From Sterolibacterium sp. (GTDB lineage: Bacteria > Pseudomonadota > Gammaproteobacteria > Burkholderiales > Rhodocyclaceae), in the NCBI GenBank assembly GCA_018061005.1, contig JAGOVA010000017.1:1-46842 (forward strand): a stretch of DNA of 46,842 nt, written 5' to 3'. Under the pieces are notes generated by a model. That model was not told where the DNA came from. It was given only the letters and a program-made list of their open reading frames with translations, and searched no databases. How positions within the stretch are numbered: position 1 is the first letter of the stretch; each line of letters begins with the position of its first letter. A program made the position numbers and the translations under genes. Shown piece by piece: positions 17,115 to 26,959 of the stretch.

Positions 17115-17782
17115 GGTGCGGCTGGGCAGTCTTCAACGGGGGAGGCGGGCAGATTGACTTCCGCCAGCAGGGGTGCCAGCCGCTCTTGCCAAAAGGCGCG
17201 CGGGGCGCGCACCACCAGTCGGGCCTTGTCGGCGGGTGCCGCGCGGGGTTGCAGGATGGCGCTATGCACGCCGCGCTGATTCAGCGTCGCCAGATAGGCC
17301 GTTGCGGCATCGGCGGTGGAGAACAGCCCCAGAGAAATGGCGTTGCGATCCGCACCGGAGCTTTCCGCCAGTAGCGGGGTCGCCTCGCGAATGCCCAGTT
17401 GCTTGAGCTCCTGCAGCTTTTTATCGAGTAGCGCCTTGCTGGCCAGCGGCGGGATGAACACCCAATGGCTGGAGGCGTGTGCCAGGGCTTGCAAGCTAGC
17501 CTCGATGGGATACGCCCCATCGGCCTGCAGTTTGTCAGACACTTGCCGGGCATCCGCGATCGGCCAGCCTTCGCTGCCACCCAGCACATGACAGACTATT
17601 TCTGTCGGTGACGGCGGGGGAGGAACCTCGCCAACCCGCAGCTTGTCTGGCTCGATCTGATGCGCCATCCGCTGCGGTTCGCGACCATCTTCAATATGGC
17701 CGAAATACCCCTGGCTCCAGGCAAAAAACAGCAGATTGCCGAAGACTGCGAGAAAAAATGTGATGCGCCAGAACAGAGCCAT
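17111..17782 (-). CDS. SPOR-domain membrane protein
   Basis: The 223-residue protein has one N-terminal membrane helix (residues 6-24, FWRITFFLAVFGNLLFFAWS), a Pro-rich linker, and a C-terminal region with the SPOR-like repeat (WVFIPPLASKALLDKKLQEL, then LGIREATPL...ISLGLFSTADAATAYL). SPOR domains bind denuded septal peptidoglycan, so a role near the division site is likely. Such a protein after coaX-birA is common in betaproteobacteria. It starts 10 bases after trpB2 and overlaps coaE. Confidence 0.8.
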   Translation of the reverse strand: MALFWRITFFLAVFGNLLFFAWSQGYFGHIEDGREPQRMAHQIEPDKLRVGEVPPPPSPTEIVCHVLGGSEGWPIADARQVSDKLQADGAYPIEASLQALAHASSHWVFIPPLASKALLDKKLQELKQLGIREATPLLAESSGADRNAISLGLFSTADAATAYLATLNQRGVHSAILQPRAAPADKARLVVRAPRAFWQERLAPLLAEVNLPASPVEDCPAAP

Positions 17783-17792
17783 GATGGAGTTT

Positions 17793-19145
17793 TCAACCGA
17801 CCTTGGGCAGATGATGCAAAGCTTCTTCGATGGCCGCCGCCGGATACGCGTAATCTTCAAGCTGACCAGCCAAATATTTGTCATACGACAACATATCGAA
17901 ATGACCATGCCCTGAAAGACAGAACAGCAACGTTTTGGCTGCGCCGGTTTCCTTGCAGTGCAGCGCTTCGTCGATACAGGCACGAATCGCGTGGCAGGAT
18001 TCCGGCGCGGGGACGATCCCCTCGGTGCGTGCAAACTGCACGCCCGCTTCAAAGGTCGCCACCTGATTGACCGCCACGGCCTCGATGATGCCTTCCTTGT
18101 AGAGCTGCGAGACCAGCGGCGAATCACCGTGATAGCGCAGACCACCTGCATGAATGCCGGGCGGCACAAAATCATGGCCGAGGGTGTACATCAACATCAG
18201 CGGCGTGTAGCCGGAAGCGTCGCCATAATCATAGGCATAGTGCCCCCGCGTCAGGGTCGGGCAGGAAGCGGGTTCCACGGCAACCAGCCGCACGTTCTTG
18301 CCCGCCGCCTTGTCCGCAATGAAGGGAAAGGCGATGCCGCCGAAATTGGAGCCACCGCCACAGGGCGCAAAGATCACGTCGGGGTATGCGCCGATTTTCT
18401 CGAACTGCTTTTTGGTCTCCAGGCCGATCACCGTCTGATGCAGGATGACGTGATTGAGCACCGAGCCCAGCGTGTAGTTGGTGTCGGCGCGCGAAGCCGC
18501 CTCTTCAACCGCTTCGGAAATGGCAATGCCCAGCGAACCAGGGCAGTTCGGGTCGCGTGCCAGCGCATCGCGCCCGGCCTGGGTCTGGGTGGTCGGGCTG
18601 GCAAAAACTTCAGCACCCCAGGTCCGCATCAGCGAGCGGCGGAAGGCCTTTTGCTCATAGCTGACCTTGACCATATACACCCGCACGTCGAGGCCAAACA
18701 TCTGCCCGGCCAGCGCAATCGAAGAACCCCACTGCCCCGCGCCGGTTTCGGTCGACAACCGCTTGATGCCCGCCTGCTTGTTGTAATACGCTTGCGGCAC
18801 GGCGGTATTGGGCTTGTGCGAACCGGCGGGCGAACCCCCTTCGTACTTGTAATAAATTTTTGCGGGCGTACCCAGGGCTTTTTCCAGACGTACGGCACGA
18901 CACAACGGGGCTGGCCGCCAGAGCTGATAAATCTCACGCACTTCTTCAGGAATGGCAATCCAGCGTTCGGCAGACATTTCCTGTTCGAGCAGACTGGCCG
19001 GGAATATCTCCAGCATCTTTTGCGGCGTGACCGGCTGGCCATCTGCACCCAGCGGCGGTGCGGGCGGATTGGGCATATCGGCAACGACGTTGTACCAGTG
19101 GGTCGGGATTTCTGATTCGTCAAGCAGTATCCGGGTGTTTTCCAT
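17793..19145 (-). CDS. TrpB2-type tryptophan synthase beta subunit-like PLP enzyme
   Basis: The 450-residue fold-type II PLP enzyme is of the TrpB2 branch, longer than standard TrpB and usually without a TrpA partner. The PLP lysine lies in [11 protein letters not shown], the glycine-rich phosphate loop in [14 protein letters not shown], and the family mark [20 protein letters not shown] follows. TrpB2 makes tryptophan from indole and serine, or uses phosphoserine in some archaea. AGGAG lies 14 bases before the ATG at 19145, rather far. It is unusual inside the birA-coaX-SPOR-coaE run and may have been inserted. Confidence 0.92.
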   Translation of the reverse strand: MENTRILLDESEIPTHWYNVVADMPNPPAPPLGADGQPVTPQKMLEIFPASLLEQEMSAERWIAIPEEVREIYQLWRPAPLCRAVRLEKALGTPAKIYYKYEGGSPAGSHKPNTAVPQAYYNKQAGIKRLSTETGAGQWGSSIALAGQMFGLDVRVYMVKVSYEQKAFRRSLMRTWGAEVFASPTTQTQAGRDALARDPNCPGSLGIAISEAVEEAASRADTNYTLGSVLNHVILHQTVIGLETKKQFEKIGAYPDVIFAPCGGGSNFGGIAFPFIADKAAGKNVRLVAVEPASCPTLTRGHYAYDYGDASGYTPLMLMYTLGHDFVPPGIHAGGLRYHGDSPLVSQLYKEGIIEAVAVNQVATFEAGVQFARTEGIVPAPESCHAIRACIDEALHCKETGAAKTLLFCLSGHGHFDMLSYDKYLAGQLEDYAYPAAAIEEALHHLPKVG

Positions 19146-19176
19146 AGCGACGCGGGCTCCTGGGGCAGAAATGAAA

Positions 19177-19923
19177 TCAGGCAAGCGGCTCGGCACAGGC
19201 GATCTGCGCCAAACCCTCAAGCACCAGATTTTCGACGCGCCGCACGGGAATGTCCAGCAATCCGGCAAAGCGTTCTGCCGCACCGCCTGACAACAGGCAA
19301 ACTGCACCCGGCATGGCCGCCATGGGACGGAACATGCGTTCCACCGCGCCTGCCGTGGCCTGCAGGCAGCCGCTGGCAATCGCCGTGCGGGTATCACGCG
19401 GCAACGGCTGAAAATCGCCTTCAGCCAGCGGCAGGCGCGCCGTATGGTGCGCCAGTGCGGTACGCATCAGATCGATCCCCGGCAAAATCAGGCCGCCACA
19501 AAACTGCCCATCCGCATCGAGATGATCGATGGTGGTGGCCGTGCCGGCCGTCACCACCAGGCAGGAGCCTTGCGGATACAGATAGTGCGCGCCAATTAAG
19601 GCCGCCCAGCGATCCGAACCGAGTTGGCTCGGATCTTCATAGGCACTGCTCACCCCTGCCTGCGTGGCCTGGCTGGTGTTCCAGTGCAGAGGCGCGCCCA
19701 GTGCAGCCGCACCGGTTTCGATGGTGGCACGGGCTTCATGACCCGCGACGATGCAGCCAATGATGCGCTGCAGCGGCTGATAACCGGGCTGGGCACGGAT
19801 TTCTGCCGGCAGACGACCAATTTCCGTCAGCAGCAGCGCGCCCTGCGCCAGCCAGCGGCGTTCATCTGGAATATAAATACCCCATTTAAGACGCGTATTT
19901 CCACAGTCAAGACAAAGCAGCAT
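19177..19923 (-). CDS. coaX: Type III pantothenate kinase
   Basis: This 248-residue enzyme of the ASKHA fold phosphorylates pantothenate, the first step to CoA, and is not feedback-inhibited by Co[16 protein letters not shown] near the start and [17 protein letters not shown] are the phosphate and substrate motifs, and [14 protein letters not shown] follows. The ATG at 19923 was chosen because GAGGAAA lies 6 bases upstream. It follows birA by 48 bases, as in many betaproteobacteria. Confidence 0.95.
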   Translation of the reverse strand: MLLCLDCGNTRLKWGIYIPDERRWLAQGALLLTEIGRLPAEIRAQPGYQPLQRIIGCIVAGHEARATIETGAAALGAPLHWNTSQATQAGVSSAYEDPSQLGSDRWAALIGAHYLYPQGSCLVVTAGTATTIDHLDADGQFCGGLILPGIDLMRTALAHHTARLPLAEGDFQPLPRDTRTAIASGCLQATAGAVERMFRPMAAMPGAVCLLSGGAAERFAGLLDIPVRRVENLVLEGLAQIACAEPLA

Positions 19924-19971
19924 TTCTTTCCTCAAATACTCGAACAATCAAACCATCAAATCATTACACCG

Positions 19972-20799
19972 TTACACACTACGCAGCGAAACTTCACCAC
20001 TCAGAAAGCGTTGCACACCTGCTGCCGTTTCCAGCAGCAGCGCGCCATCTTCCGCCACTCCGCGACACAGGCCGCTGACGGGTTCGGCAAAATCGGCCTG
20101 CACCGTCACCCACTGGTTTGCGTGGGCATTGCGACGCTGCCAGTCTGCACGCAGCGGTGCAAACCCCTGCCCGGCGAATGCCGTCAACTGGCGATGCAGT
20201 TCGGCCAGCAGGCAGGCCAGCAACGGGTTCGGATCAGTCGCGGCAGGCAAGGCTTGCGCCCATGCCGCCACCGGCTGATCCAGTAATCCCGCCGGATCGA
20301 GCGGCAGGCGCAAATTGAGGCCAATACCGATAATCGCCGCCAGCCGTCGCTCGCTCCCCCTGGCATGCGTGCTGCTCAGCTCGATAAGGATACCGGCCAG
20401 TTTGCGGCCTTCGAACAGCACATCGTTCGGCCATTTCAGTGTCAGCCCCGTGCCGCCCATCTGCTCCAGCGCGCGTGCCAGCGCCAGCCCCACCGCCAGC
20501 GACAAGCCCTCCAGTGCGACCGCAGGCGGAAAACGCCAGAGCAAAGAAAATGTCAGGCTGTCATCCGCTGATGAAATCCAGTGGCGACCCCGACGGCCGC
20601 GTCCGGCGGTCTGCTGCCGCGCGACGATGACCGTACCAGAAGGCGCACCCGCTTCGGCACGCGCCAGCAAGCGGGTGTTGCTGGAATCACAAACCGCCAG
20701 CAGATCGACATCAAAATGACACGCCAGCCCACCACAGGCATCGAGGGCGGATGCAATGGCAGCAAGTTCGAGCGGCGGAGACGTCAATGCGACAGACAC
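19972..20799 (-). CDS. birA: Biotin-[acetyl-CoA-carboxylase] ligase, without HTH domain
   Basis: This 275-residue enzyme makes biotinyl-AMP and attaches biotin to carrier proteins. The catalytic glycine-rich loop AGRGRRGRHW, TFSLLWRFP, the KWPNDVLFEGRKLAGIL core and the small C-terminal domain are present. There is no N-terminal winged helix, so it is a monofunctional ligase and not the bio operon repressor. It is the first gene of the long reverse run that ends with yacG. Confidence 0.94.
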   Translation of the reverse strand: MSVALTSPPLELAAIASALDACGGLACHFDVDLLAVCDSSNTRLLARAEAGAPSGTVIVARQQTAGRGRRGRHWISSADDSLTFSLLWRFPPAVALEGLSLAVGLALARALEQMGGTGLTLKWPNDVLFEGRKLAGILIELSSTHARGSERRLAAIIGIGLNLRLPLDPAGLLDQPVAAWAQALPAATDPNPLLACLLAELHRQLTAFAGQGFAPLRADWQRRNAHANQWVTVQADFAEPVSGLCRGVAEDGALLLETAAGVQRFLSGEVSLRSV

Positions 20800-20859
20800 G
20801 GACAGCAGGCGATGAGCGGAAAAGGGTCGCCATTATCAACCATCCGTGGATGGCCTGTC

Positions 20860-22254
20860 TCATTCCATGTCGAGTTCCTGAATTTTCCGAGTCAGCGTAT
20901 TGCGGCCTATGCCCAGCAGTTGCGCGGCTTCGATGCGCCGCCCACCCGTCGCCACCAGGGCGCGGCGGATCAGGGTGCGCTCAAAGTCGCGGCTGAGTCG
21001 TTCGTGCACTTCACCCGGGCTGCTGACGATCAGGCGATCCGCTTCGTGCGCCAGCCCGGCCAGCCAGTCGGACAGCGTGCCATGGCCAGACGGCTCGCGC
21101 AGTTCGACCGGCAGATCGGCGATTTCGATGGTTTGCCCGGGTGCCATGACGGTGAGCCAGTGACACAGGTTTTCCAGTTGGCGAACATTGCCCGGAAAAT
21201 CCATGCCGCATAGATGCGCCAGCGTGGTTTCGGCAATCTGCTTGCACTCCACGCCCAGCTCGCGCGCACTCTTTTGCAGGAAGTGGCGAGTCAGCAGCGG
21301 AATATCTTCGCGTCGCTCACGCAGATTGGGCAGGCGCAGGCGGATGACATTGAGGCGATGGAACAGGTCTTCACGGAACAGATTCTGCCGCACGCGCTCT
21401 TCCAGATCCTGATGGGTGGCGGCAATGATGCGAACATGGGTGCGGATCGGCTGCTGTCCACCGACACGATAAAAGTGACCGTCGGACAACACGCGCAGCA
21501 GGCGGGTCTGCAATTCGGCTGGCATATCGCCAATTTCATCGAGAAACAGCGTGCCGCCTTCGGCCTGTTCAAAACGACCACGCCGCTGGGTTTGCGCGCC
21601 GGTGAAGGCGCCGCGCTCATGGCCAAACAGTTCGGACTCCAGCAGATCGCGTGGAATCGCGGCAGTATTGATGGCGATGAAGGGCCCCTCGCGGCGCGGG
21701 CTGTGCCGATGCAGGGCGCGCGCCACCAGCTCCTTGCCGCTCCCTGACGCGCCGGTAATCAGCACCGTGGCATGCGAAGGCGCGAGGCGGCCGATCGCAC
21801 GAAAAACTTCCTGCATGGCCGGTGCCTGGCCGAGGATTTCCGGCATCATCTGCGCCACTTCCGCCGTGCTGCCGCTGCGCGTGCCATGTTCGATGGCACG
21901 CTGCACCAGGGTAATCGCCTGATCGACATCGAAAGGCTTGGGCAGGTATTCAAAGGCTCCGCCCTGAAAGGCGGCGACAGCCGAATCGAGGTCGGAATAG
22001 GCCGTCATGATGATGACCGGCAATTCAGGGTGACGCTGCTTGATGTGGCGCAGCAAATCCAGCCCGGACTGCATGGAGGAACCCGGCATGCGGATATCCG
22101 AAACCAGCACGCAGGGCTGCTCGCCCTGATCGAGCGCATCCACCGCCTCACGCGCCGAAGCAAAGCTTTTGTAGGCGATATGTTCACGCGTCAGGGTTTT
22201 TTCAAACACCCAGCGGATGGAACGATCGTCATCAACGATCCAGACGGGATTCAT
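20860..22254 (-). CDS. ntrC: Nitrogen regulator NtrC (sigma-54 activator)
   Basis: The 464-residue response regulator has a receiver domain with phosphorylated Asp53 (VSDIRMPG), a AAA+ domain with Walker A GASGSGKE, the sigma-54 contact loop GAFTGA and Walker B TLFLDEIGDMP, and a C-terminal Fis-type HTH (IEAAQLLGIGRNTLTRKI). It activates nitrogen-limitation genes at -24/-12 promoters. The start ATG at 22254 overlaps the ntrB stop. Probable targets in this window are glnA and amtB. Confidence 0.96.
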   Translation of the reverse strand: MNPVWIVDDDRSIRWVFEKTLTREHIAYKSFASAREAVDALDQGEQPCVLVSDIRMPGSSMQSGLDLLRHIKQRHPELPVIIMTAYSDLDSAVAAFQGGAFEYLPKPFDVDQAITLVQRAIEHGTRSGSTAEVAQMMPEILGQAPAMQEVFRAIGRLAPSHATVLITGASGSGKELVARALHRHSPRREGPFIAINTAAIPRDLLESELFGHERGAFTGAQTQRRGRFEQAEGGTLFLDEIGDMPAELQTRLLRVLSDGHFYRVGGQQPIRTHVRIIAATHQDLEERVRQNLFREDLFHRLNVIRLRLPNLRERREDIPLLTRHFLQKSARELGVECKQIAETTLAHLCGMDFPGNVRQLENLCHWLTVMAPGQTIEIADLPVELREPSGHGTLSDWLAGLAHEADRLIVSSPGEVHERLSRDFERTLIRRALVATGGRRIEAAQLLGIGRNTLTRKIQELDME

Positions 22255-23402
22255 AAGGGGGATCCTTGCCGGGAGGGTTCGGCATAAATCGGCAGGCACA
22301 GGGTAAAGCAGGTGTACCCCGGTCGACTATCGACCTCGATGCTGCCGTGATGTTGATGAATGAAACTTTGCGCCAGTGTCAGCCCCAGACCACTGCCGCT
22401 ACCGTCGCTGCGCCCGGTGACCAGCGGGTAGAAAATCGTCTCGCGGATGCTGTCCGGAATACCGGGGCCGTTGTCGATGATGCGGATTTCCACCCCCAGA
22501 CGATGCCGCCGCTTGGCCAGTGTGGCCTGCCGAACCGCGCGGGTACGCAGGGTAATCTCGTTGCCATGGCCATGGACATTGTCATCACCATTGCCAGCCG
22601 CCCCACGCATGGCCTGCGCGGCATTGCGGGCAATGTTGAGGATCGCCTGGATGAGCTGCTCACGATCCGCCGTAATCTCCGGCAATGATGTGTCATAGTC
22701 ACGACGCACTTCAATGCCGGTGAATTCCGCCAGAATCAAGCGCCGCACGCGCTCCAGCACCTCATGCAGATTGAGTGCAACGGGGCGCATCACGCGATGC
22801 GAGGAGAGCAGACGCTGCATCAGATCCTGCAGACGGTCAGCCTCATGAATAATGACTTGTGTGTATTCACGCAACTCATCCGCATTGTCCAGCGTCTGCA
22901 GTTCATGTTCGAGCAGCTGCGCCGAACCGCGGATACCCCCTAGCGGATTCTTGATTTCGTGTGCCAGATTGCGGATCAACTCGCGGCTGACCTGCTGCTG
23001 CTCGGCCAGACGTTCTTCGCGCACGACCTTGAGTTGCTGGTCGATCGGGCGGAACTCGAGGAGCAGGCGGGCGACCGCGCTTTCTGTATCAACCGGAGTG
23101 ACCGTGCAGTCCAGATGCAGGGCGGGCGCATCCGCGCGCGGCACCGCAATGTTGTAGCCGGTGTAACTCCAGCGTTTTTCAAGGGCATTGGTAAATGCCG
23201 TGCCCAACTCGGCGGCCTGCCCGAGCAGATCGCCGATCGGTTGCGCGAGCAACTGACGCTGGCTGGAGGCAAACAGGTTTTCAGCTGCCGGATTGACATG
23301 ACAGATGCACAAATGCTCGTCAAGCAGAATGACGGCCGTAGACAGCAGGCTCAGCCCGGCATAGAGCGGGTCGGCATCAGGGATGTGGCGCGGGGTCTTC
23401 AT
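22251..23402 (-). CDS. ntrB: Nitrogen sensor histidine kinase NtrB
   Basis: The 383-residue cytosolic kinase has an N-terminal PAS domain (about residues 15-120), a dimerisation domain with the phosphoacceptor His in RNLAHEIKNPLGGIRGSAQL, and a GHKL ATPase domain with N box LNIARNAAQAM and G boxes IIDNGPGIP and GSGLGLTLAQ. It phosphorylates NtrC when PII signals low nitrogen. It has a His/Gly-rich insert (NGDDNVHGHGNE) between the N and G1 boxes. It lies downstream of glnA and the DUF4124 gene on the same strand. Confidence 0.95.
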   Translation of the reverse strand: MKTPRHIPDADPLYAGLSLLSTAVILLDEHLCICHVNPAAENLFASSQRQLLAQPIGDLLGQAAELGTAFTNALEKRWSYTGYNIAVPRADAPALHLDCTVTPVDTESAVARLLLEFRPIDQQLKVVREERLAEQQQVSRELIRNLAHEIKNPLGGIRGSAQLLEHELQTLDNADELREYTQVIIHEADRLQDLMQRLLSSHRVMRPVALNLHEVLERVRRLILAEFTGIEVRRDYDTSLPEITADREQLIQAILNIARNAAQAMRGAAGNGDDNVHGHGNEITLRTRAVRQATLAKRRHRLGVEIRIIDNGPGIPDSIRETIFYPLVTGRSDGSGSGLGLTLAQSFIHQHHGSIEVDSRPGYTCFTLCLPIYAEPSRQGSPL

Positions 23403-23443
23403 GCGTTGAACTTAGCAAGAAGCAGGCCAGCCACGCCCCGCAC

Positions 23444-23932
23444 TTATTTAAGATTGGCCAGTTCGCGCTTCAGGGCATCGAGATTGCGCTCATGCAGAGC
23501 AACCCCGTCGCGCAGATACTGCACGCGATCGGCTGGCAGGCGCGCGGCTTCGCCGTCTGTCAGTGCCTGGCGGGCTTTTTCGAGGCTTTGTTGCTCGCTG
23601 GCATGTTCCTGTTCAAGAATTTTGCGACGATCGGTATCGCGGCTGCGCTGGGTATCGCTATCAATTCGCGGAAACCCGTTGGGGCTGGGCGTGGAGGTGC
23701 CTGCCGACGGGCTGCGCGAGGCCGCACGCGGCGGCGGTGCCATCGAGGTCATCGGCAGATCGCGCGACAAAATGGTGCAGTTCTTTGCACCACTCTTCTG
23801 ATTGGTGTAAAGAATGACACCCGACTCATCCTGGCATTTGTACAACGTGTCGGCCCACAGGGTTTCCATCCCCATGAGCGCGCCACTGCCGATCAGGCCG
23901 AGGAGCAGATGCGAAATGTGGCGACGTTTCAT
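23444..23932 (-). CDS. DUF4124-domain exported protein
   Basis: The 162-residue protein has a signal peptide (residues 1-28) followed by a DUF4124-like segment (TLYKCQDESGVILYTNQ, with Cys pair about 20 residues apart), a Pro/Ser-rich stretch and a C-terminal coiled coil (LEQEHASEQQSLEKARQAL). DUF4124 proteins are periplasmic, of unknown function. A gene of this kind between glnA and ntrB is common in betaproteobacteria. It lies behind the glnA terminator, so read-through or its own promoter must serve ntrBC. Confidence 0.82.
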   Translation of the reverse strand: MKRRHISHLLLGLIGSGALMGMETLWADTLYKCQDESGVILYTNQKSGAKNCTILSRDLPMTSMAPPPRAASRSPSAGTSTPSPNGFPRIDSDTQRSRDTDRRKILEQEHASEQQSLEKARQALTDGEAARLPADRVQYLRDGVALHERNLDALKRELANLK

Positions 23933-23985
23933 TGTGCGGAAAATGCCGGAAACATGAGGCTTTGCAGTCTATGCCAAAGCCGGAC

Positions 23986-24018
23986 GAAAAAAAAGACGGG
24001 AAGCCGCAGCTTCCCGTC
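23986..24018 (-). terminator. Terminator after glnA
   Basis: The 10-base stem GACGGGAAGC/GCTTCCCGTC (23995-24004 with 24009-24018) has a 4-base loop. On the minus strand it is followed by eight T. It lies 29 bases after the glnA stop and separates glnA from ntrBC. Confidence 0.88.
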
Positions 24019-24047
24019 AGGGTGTGGCATCGATGCAATACGCCCGC

Positions 24048-25457
24048 TTACAGGCTGTAGTACATATCGAATTCAACCGGATGCGTGGTCATACGGTAAC
24101 GCTGCACTTCTTCCATCTTCAGGGCGATGAATGCATCGATGAAATCGTTGCTGAACACGCCACCACGGGTCAGGAACTCGCGGTCCTTATCGAGGTACTC
24201 GAGTGCCTGGTCGAGGCTGGAGCAGACGGTCGGGATCTTCGCATCTTCTTCCGGCGGCAGATCGTAAAGATTCTTGTCAGCCGGATCGCCCGGGTGAATC
24301 TTGTTCTGTACGCCGTCGAGGCCGGCCATCATCAGCGCGGCAAAGCACATGTACGGATTCGCCGTCGGATCGGGGAAGCGGGTTTCGATACGCCGCGCTT
24401 TGTCTGACTGAACGTACGGGATGCGGATCGAGGCCGAGCGGTTGCGTGCCGAATAGGCCAGCTTGACCGGCGCTTCGTAACCGGGCACCAGACGCTTGTA
24501 GGAGTTGGTACCGGGGTTGGTGATGGCGTTGAGCGCGCGGGCGTGCTTGATGATGCCGCCGATGTAATACAGCGCGAATTCAGACAGACCAGCATAGCCG
24601 TTACCGGCAAACAGGTTCTTGCCATCCTTCCAGATCGACTGGTGCACGTGCATGCCGGAGCCGTTGTCGCCGACGATGGGCTTGGGCATGAAGGTCGCCG
24701 TTTTGCCGTAGTTGTGCGCGACATTCTGCACAATGTACTTGAGGATCTGGGTCTGGTCGGCGCGCCGCACCAGGGTGTTGAACACCGTGCCGATTTCGCA
24801 CTGGCCGGCGTTGGCCACTTCATGGTGATGCACTTCCACCGGAACACCGCAAGCTTCCAGTGCCAGACACATAGCGGCACGGATGTCGTTGAGGCTGTCG
24901 ACCGGCGGCACGGGGAAATAGCCACCCTTGACGGTCGGACGATGGCCAGTGTTGCCGCCATCGAACTTCTCGGCGGTCGCCCAGGCAGCCTCTTCCGAGA
25001 AAATCTTGCAGTAGGAGCCGGACATATCGACCTTCCATTCGACAGAGTCGAAAATGAAGAATTCGGGTTCCGGGCCAAAATAGGCGGTATCGCCCAGGCC
25101 GCTGCTCTTCAGATAGGCTTCAGCGCGCTTGGCGATCGAACGCGGGTCGCGGTCGTAGCCCTTGCCATCGGAAGGCTCCACCACGTCGCAGGTCATGACC
25201 AGCGTGGTTTCATCCATGAACGGGTCGATGTAAGCGGAAGAAGCATCCGGCATCAGTTGCATGTCAGAAGACTGAATACCCTTCCAGCCGGCCAGCGAAG
25301 AGCCGTCAAACGCATGGCCTTCTTCAAACTTGTCGGCATCGACCACGCGCGCGGGCACGCCCACATGGTGTTCCTTGCCGCGAATGTCGGTAAAGCGGAA
25401 ATCAACGAATTTGACTTCCTGTTCCTGGATCAGCTTGACAACGTCTTGGGGTGACAT
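24048..25457 (-). CDS. glnA: Glutamine synthetase, type I
   Basis: This 469-residue enzyme joins ammonium to glutamate with ATP; it acts as a dodecamer. Family motifs are present: [14 protein letters not shown], the Mg and substrate sites [12 protein letters not shown] and [16 protein letters not shown], and the adenylylation site Tyr in NLYDLP, so activity is probably also controlled by GlnE. AGGAG lies 8 bases before the ATG at 25457. A -24/-12 promoter and an NtrC palindrome lie upstream, and ntrBC downstream. Confidence 0.97.
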   Translation of the reverse strand: MSPQDVVKLIQEQEVKFVDFRFTDIRGKEHHVGVPARVVDADKFEEGHAFDGSSLAGWKGIQSSDMQLMPDASSAYIDPFMDETTLVMTCDVVEPSDGKGYDRDPRSIAKRAEAYLKSSGLGDTAYFGPEPEFFIFDSVEWKVDMSGSYCKIFSEEAAWATAEKFDGGNTGHRPTVKGGYFPVPPVDSLNDIRAAMCLALEACGVPVEVHHHEVANAGQCEIGTVFNTLVRRADQTQILKYIVQNVAHNYGKTATFMPKPIVGDNGSGMHVHQSIWKDGKNLFAGNGYAGLSEFALYYIGGIIKHARALNAITNPGTNSYKRLVPGYEAPVKLAYSARNRSASIRIPYVQSDKARRIETRFPDPTANPYMCFAALMMAGLDGVQNKIHPGDPADKNLYDLPPEEDAKIPTVCSSLDQALEYLDKDREFLTRGGVFSNDFIDAFIALKMEEVQRYRMTTHPVEFDMYYSL

Positions 25458-25517
25458 GAGAAAAACTCCTGGGGATTGATCGGTAGCGTTACAGTGACAA
25501 AGTGCTGCGGTTATCCT

Positions 25518-25533
25518 AGCATGTTCCATGCCA
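25518..25533 (-). promoter_or_regulatory. Sigma-54 promoter of glnA
   Basis: Minus-strand TGGCATGGAACATGCT has the -24/-12 form TGGCA-N7-TGC with exact GG-N10-GC spacing. It ends 60 bases before the glnA ATG. NtrC is encoded downstream in the same cluster. Confidence 0.78.
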
Positions 25534-25598
25534 ACTCACGATACACGCAAGGTGAGCGGCAATGGATTCATGGCAAGCGACATCACCACCCGCGTGGC

Positions 25599-25613
25599 GC
25601 ACCTGAATGGTGC
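25599..25613 (-). promoter_or_regulatory. NtrC binding site upstream of glnA
   Basis: GCACC-TGAAT-GGTGC is a perfect palindrome of the NtrC consensus (GCACC-N5-GGTGC). Its centre is about 86 bases upstream of the -12 element, the normal enhancer distance. The CDF gene ends about 19 bases further on, so the site lies in the intergenic gap. Confidence 0.8.
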
Positions 25614-25631
25614 GTTTTTTACATGAAGGCA

Positions 25632-26828
25632 CTATTTTGGTGCAATACGGCAATTCAATGAGACGGTGCTGAAGTAGGGGTCGTTCACAAGACGGGTCGC
25701 CAGATGCTGCTCCAGCATAGCCAGACGTTGCGGATCGTCGCAGAGCGTGCGTGACACGAAAATTTCAGCTTCGACGCGCTGGTTCAAATAGTGCAACAAG
25801 GTTTTTTCCATCGGCAAACCGGCTTCATCCTCGCCCAATAATTGCCGCAAATGTGCCAGCAGCACGCTTCGTTCCGGCAATTCGATGGCCACGGCGGCGA
25901 CACTGGGAGCCAGATCCTCTTCGGCATCGACATGCACCAGCACATCCAGCACCTCGGGATGTGCGGCCAGCACGCGGCGACGTGCCATTTCAGCGATACG
26001 ATGGCCTTCCGAAACACTGATCCGCGCATCCACCTGAATATGAGCATCGGCCAGCACCTGATGCGCCATGCGCCGGGTACGCAATTCGTGCAAACCGATC
26101 ACCCCGGCCGTCGTCCGCAGGGTGACGCGAATGCGCTCGACTTCCTCGTCGCTCAGTGCGGTATCGATCAATTCACGCATCGCCTCCAGCGTGAAGCGCG
26201 CGCCCATCCGCAGGATCAGGAAGCCGACCAGGATGGCCGCCACCGGGTCGAGAAAATGATAACCGGCCAGACTACCGGCCAACCCCACGGCCACCACCAG
26301 CGACGAAGCGGCATCCGAACGGGCATGCCAGGCATTGGCCACCAGCATGGGCGAGCGCAGACGTTCCGCCACGGCCAGCATGTAGCGGAACAGCCCTTCC
26401 TTGGCGGCCAGCGTGCCGAGTGCCGCCCAAAGCGCCAACGGTTTGACATGGGGAAGCTGCTCGACATCCTGCAGGCGCACCGCCGCCGACCAGAGAATGG
26501 CCGCACCCGTTCCGGCCAGCAGCAGACCCAGCGCCAGCGAAGCTGCGGTTTCGATACGATGATGGCCATAGGGATGGCTTTTATCTGCCGGATGACGGCT
26601 GTGAAAACTGGCAAACAGCACCATGAAATCAGCCACCAGATCCGACAGCGAATGAAAGCCATCCGCCACCAGACTTTGCGCGTGAGTGAGCAAGCCGATG
26701 CTGATCTGCGCCAGCGTCAGCAGCAGATTAACGACGATGCTGACCCAGGTCACCTTCTGGGCTTCGCGAAAGCGGATCGGGTCGCGTTCGTCGGGTTCGG
26801 CAAGCAAGTGGGTTTCTTTACGGGACAT
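25632..26828 (-). CDS. Cation diffusion facilitator (CDF) metal exporter
   Basis: The 398-residue protein exports divalent metal ions (Zn, Fe, Mn or Co) against protons. Six membrane helices carry the site-A motifs HSLSD (ADGFHSLSDLVAD) and HARSD (NAWHARSDAASS), both with the His/Asp ligand order. The cytosolic C-terminal domain (about residues 220-300) has HIQVD and HPEVLDVLVHVDAEED. A C-terminal extension of about 90 residues is longer than in FieF. The metal cannot be read with certainty. It is divergent from the rhodanese gene. Confidence 0.92.
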   Translation of the reverse strand: MSRKETHLLAEPDERDPIRFREAQKVTWVSIVVNLLLTLAQISIGLLTHAQSLVADGFHSLSDLVADFMVLFASFHSRHPADKSHPYGHHRIETAASLALGLLLAGTGAAILWSAAVRLQDVEQLPHVKPLALWAALGTLAAKEGLFRYMLAVAERLRSPMLVANAWHARSDAASSLVVAVGLAGSLAGYHFLDPVAAILVGFLILRMGARFTLEAMRELIDTALSDEEVERIRVTLRTTAGVIGLHELRTRRMAHQVLADAHIQVDARISVSEGHRIAEMARRRVLAAHPEVLDVLVHVDAEEDLAPSVAAVAIELPERSVLLAHLRQLLGEDEAGLPMEKTLLHYLNQRVEAEIFVSRTLCDDPQRLAMLEQHLATRLVNDPYFSTVSLNCRIAPK

Positions 26829-26959
26829 GGGTAAAAACGAAAGCGTTCCTGACCGGGGTATACTTCCCCCCCTCTCTCAACCCTTGATTGTATCGTCAGC
26901 TTCGCTCATGTTCCACGCTTTCCACCCACCTCACCCCGACCATGCCGTCACTTGCCATC

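Noticed and set aside
17958-19115. 385-codon plus-strand frame inside trpB2, and 303-codon frame at 24543-25454 inside glnA
   Set aside because: Both mirror strongly conserved enzymes and show no motifs of their own.
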